From CAZSNT01 sp964607765 (lineage in GTDB: Bacteria; Verrucomicrobiota; Lentisphaeria; Oligosphaerales; JABHEG01): a stretch of DNA of 64,000 nt. The DNA lies in assembly GCA_964607765.1 (NCBI GenBank), contig CAZSNT010000019.1:1-64000 (forward strand), written 5' to 3'. The position numbers were made by a program, and so were the translations under genes. Position 1 is the first letter of the stretch. Each line of letters opens with the position of its first letter. Positions 62,489-64,000 of this stretch are shown here, piece by piece. Below the pieces are notes generated by a model. The model searched no databases and was not told the DNA's origin. It saw only the letters and a program-made list of their open reading frames with translations.

Positions 62489-63829
62489 TCACAACAGGCA
62501 TGCCCCGCCTGCATTGAGCGTGGCTCGCAGCTCGGACGCGTCCACGTCGCACACGTCGCAGCCGTTCTCCAGCGCCAAATGGGCGGCAGTGCCGGCGGCT
62601 TCGCCGGTCTGATTGAGGTCCACCATCACGCGGATCGCGCCGAAAGCGCCCTTGTCACTACTGATCATGCGACCGGCCATGATGGCGTTCTTGAGGCTGC
62701 GGTGGACCATGGTCCGGTAGGGAATCTGGTAGTAGGTCGGGTCTTCGTTGACGGGGTCGCGCCAGCGACCGGGTACCATCGTGCCACCACGGTAATCCTG
62801 TGTCGTGCCGTCGAGATACTTGAACAGGAAACCGCCGCCGTCGGGGTAATGCACATCGACCCGGTAACTGCCCTGCGCAATGCAGTCATCGAAGTTGCGT
62901 CCCCACAGGACATCGTCCTCGGTCAGACGGTATTCCGCTTCGAAACGCCGGGTTTCGCGGATGCCGATATAGCTGGCCAGGCCGGCAAGCGCAATGTCGT
63001 CCTTCTGCGGCCCATACTTGCGGAGCATGTCCATGACGGCTCGCGCCTGGCGGCGCCCTTCCATCTCGGCCTGGGTCAACTGCGTGGCGTCCGCGCAATT
63101 CGCGCCGAAGACATGGGTCTGAGCAAACATCCGAAGCCCCGGCAGGCCCGGAACAGGACAGTCCCAGCCGGCGTCGGGTTCGAGCCCAAACTCCTGGTGG
63201 CGAGCCCGGTACAGCGCCCGGAAGTCGAGCCCTTTCACCCGGAAGTTGCGGATGAGTGCACAGACGGTGGGCGGCTGCAAGTGCTCGTCCACGGTGTAGG
63301 GCACACCGCAGCGGCCGAACAGGTCGCCGTCGCCCGAGGCATCCACGACCACTCCGGCGCGTATCGCCTGGCGACCGTCCTTGTTCTCAATCACCACTGC
63401 CTGAACGGCTCCGTCGTCGACGATCGGGGCGCAGAACGATGTGTGAAGCATCGGTGTGACACCGTGCTCCAGTACCAACTCGTCGAGCTCGATCTTCAGC
63501 TCGTTCGGGTTGAAACGGTACTGCCAGTGCGAGTTCCCGGCGGTCTCCTCAACGGCCGCGCGCCGTTTCAAGCGATCCGCCACTTCCAGAGTCAGGCCCC
63601 CGATGATCTGTTGTTTGAACTCCGTGTCCTTGACCGAATGCCAGATGCAGACCAGCCCATTGGTAGCAACGCCGCCGAGCGCGTTGGTCTTTTCTATCAG
63701 CACAACGGAGCGCCCCAGCCGCGCCGCCCGTATCACCGCAAACACACCGGTACATGATCCGCCGATCACGCACACGTCGCACGTATGCCTCACGTCGATA
63801 TCACGAGCTTCTTCTCTGATCGTGTTCAT
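62489..63829 (-). CDS. FAD-dependent oxidoreductase, cytoplasmic
   Basis: About 446 residues from the ATG at 63829, which sits 4-5 bases after GGGAGG; the ATG at 63841 includes that site in its codons. The Rossmann start CDVCVIGGSCTGVFAVIRAARLG is followed by VVLIEKTNALGGVATNGLV, VVDASGDGDLFGRCG and a C-terminal GRMISSDKGAFGAIRVMV segment (in parts). This is the pfam12831-type family, as at 25375, but without Tat signal or the sandwich tail. Substrate unknown. Two Cys near the C terminus (NGCDVCDVD) are notable. Confidence 0.85.
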   Translation of the reverse strand: MNTIREEARDIDVRHTCDVCVIGGSCTGVFAVIRAARLGRSVVLIEKTNALGGVATNGLVCIWHSVKDTEFKQQIIGGLTLEVADRLKRRAAVEETAGNSHWQYRFNPNELKIELDELVLEHGVTPMLHTSFCAPIVDDGAVQAVVIENKDGRQAIRAGVVVDASGDGDLFGRCGVPYTVDEHLQPPTVCALIRNFRVKGLDFRALYRARHQEFGLEPDAGWDCPVPGLPGLRMFAQTHVFGANCADATQLTQAEMEGRRQARAVMDMLRKYGPQKDDIALAGLASYIGIRETRRFEAEYRLTEDDVLWGRNFDDCIAQGSYRVDVHYPDGGGFLFKYLDGTTQDYRGGTMVPGRWRDPVNEDPTYYQIPYRTMVHRSLKNAIMAGRMISSDKGAFGAIRVMVDLNQTGEAAGTAAHLALENGCDVCDVDASELRATLNAGGACLL

Positions 63830-63853
63830 CTGACCTCCCATTCGTGCACGCGT

Positions 63854-64000
63854 TCACTGTCCGGCAGCTTTCAGAACTTCGGGGGAGAGCTTCGCCTCCT
63901 CCATCCAGAGCGTGACGTGGCCGTTAGGCGGCACGGGCGATTTGCCGCGATAGTCAGGATGAGGCCCCCAGTAGTTGGTGCCGTTCCTGAAGTGGGTGTG
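63854..64000 (-). CDS. 3' end of a gene running off the window
   Basis: An open frame of 48 codons plus stop enters from the right edge (HTHFRNGTNYWGPHPDYRGK, then SPVPPNGHVTLWMEEAKLSP). It ends 24 bp before the FAD gene start and is on the same strand, so it is probably the preceding gene of the operon. Too little is present to name a family. Confidence 0.6.
   Translation of the reverse strand, partial: HTHFRNGTNYWGPHPDYRGKSPVPPNGHVTLWMEEAKLSPEVLKAAGQ

Overview
The window is a 64 kb scaffold piece, apparently from a metagenome-type assembly because it carries one 100-N scaffold gap. It is dominated by secreted type I sulfatases and glycoside hydrolases. Thirteen sulfatase genes can be read. 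With them are two GH106-like alpha-L-rhamnosidases, a GH39-like enzyme, a GH38-like protein, a pectin-lyase-fold protein, a GH99/WbsX-like protein, two FAD oxidoreductases and SGNH esterase domains. This content, moderately high GC, several Tat signals and a fused E1 of a 2-oxoacid dehydrogenase suggest the PVC superphylum (Kiritimatiellota, Lentisphaerota, Verrucomicrobiota or Planctomycetota). That placement is inference. No SusC/SusD pair, rRNA, tRNA or CRISPR array was seen.

Layout. (1) 1-1080: a decayed REP-associated (Y1) transposase with duplicated ends, next to a fragment of a sulfatase C-terminal module. (2) 1080-2210: an AAA/DUF4143 ATPase. (3) 2400-33362: a minus-strand sulfatase/glycosidase cluster of about 31 kb. 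Its first gene is a GntR-HTH/LacI-type regulator at 33362, whose sigma70-like promoter has a perfect palindrome over the -10. Many genes are coupled by ATGA/GTGA overlaps or gaps of a few bases. (4) 33742-34750: a winged-helix plus nucleotidyltransferase pair, toxin-antitoxin-like. (5) 35030-36394: a second AAA/DUF4143 ATPase. (6) 36627-42754: a plus-strand operon with a DeoR-type regulator, E2, E3 and fused E1 alpha-beta, closed by a strong terminator. (7) 42958-45544: dispersed repeats, a UPF0175/DUF3368 toxin-antitoxin pair and a third AAA/DUF4143 ATPase. (8) 45838-64000: a second minus-strand cluster with GH38, four sulfatases, a pectin-lyase-fold protein, an iron-sulfur flavoprotein, a QueG-like protein, a GH99-like protein, an FAD oxidoreductase and the 3' end of one more gene.

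Together the two clusters look like a machine for stripping sulfate and acyl groups from a sulfated, rhamnose-containing glycan and then hydrolysing it. Most sulfatases are exported (Sec or Tat). One sulfatase, the GH38-like protein and the GH99-like protein lack signal peptides and probably act in the cytoplasm. Two sulfatases are fused to SGNH esterase domains.

The most unusual feature is the remodelling of these genes: internal deletions that leave signal peptides joined to C-terminal domains, a C-terminal module split into two colinear pieces 2.9 kb apart, palindromic REP-like insertions in the same loop of three sulfatases, and several families of hairpin repeats between genes. The N gap is an assembly artefact. 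Its flanks share 55 bp, and merging them restores one sulfatase-SGNH fusion gene.
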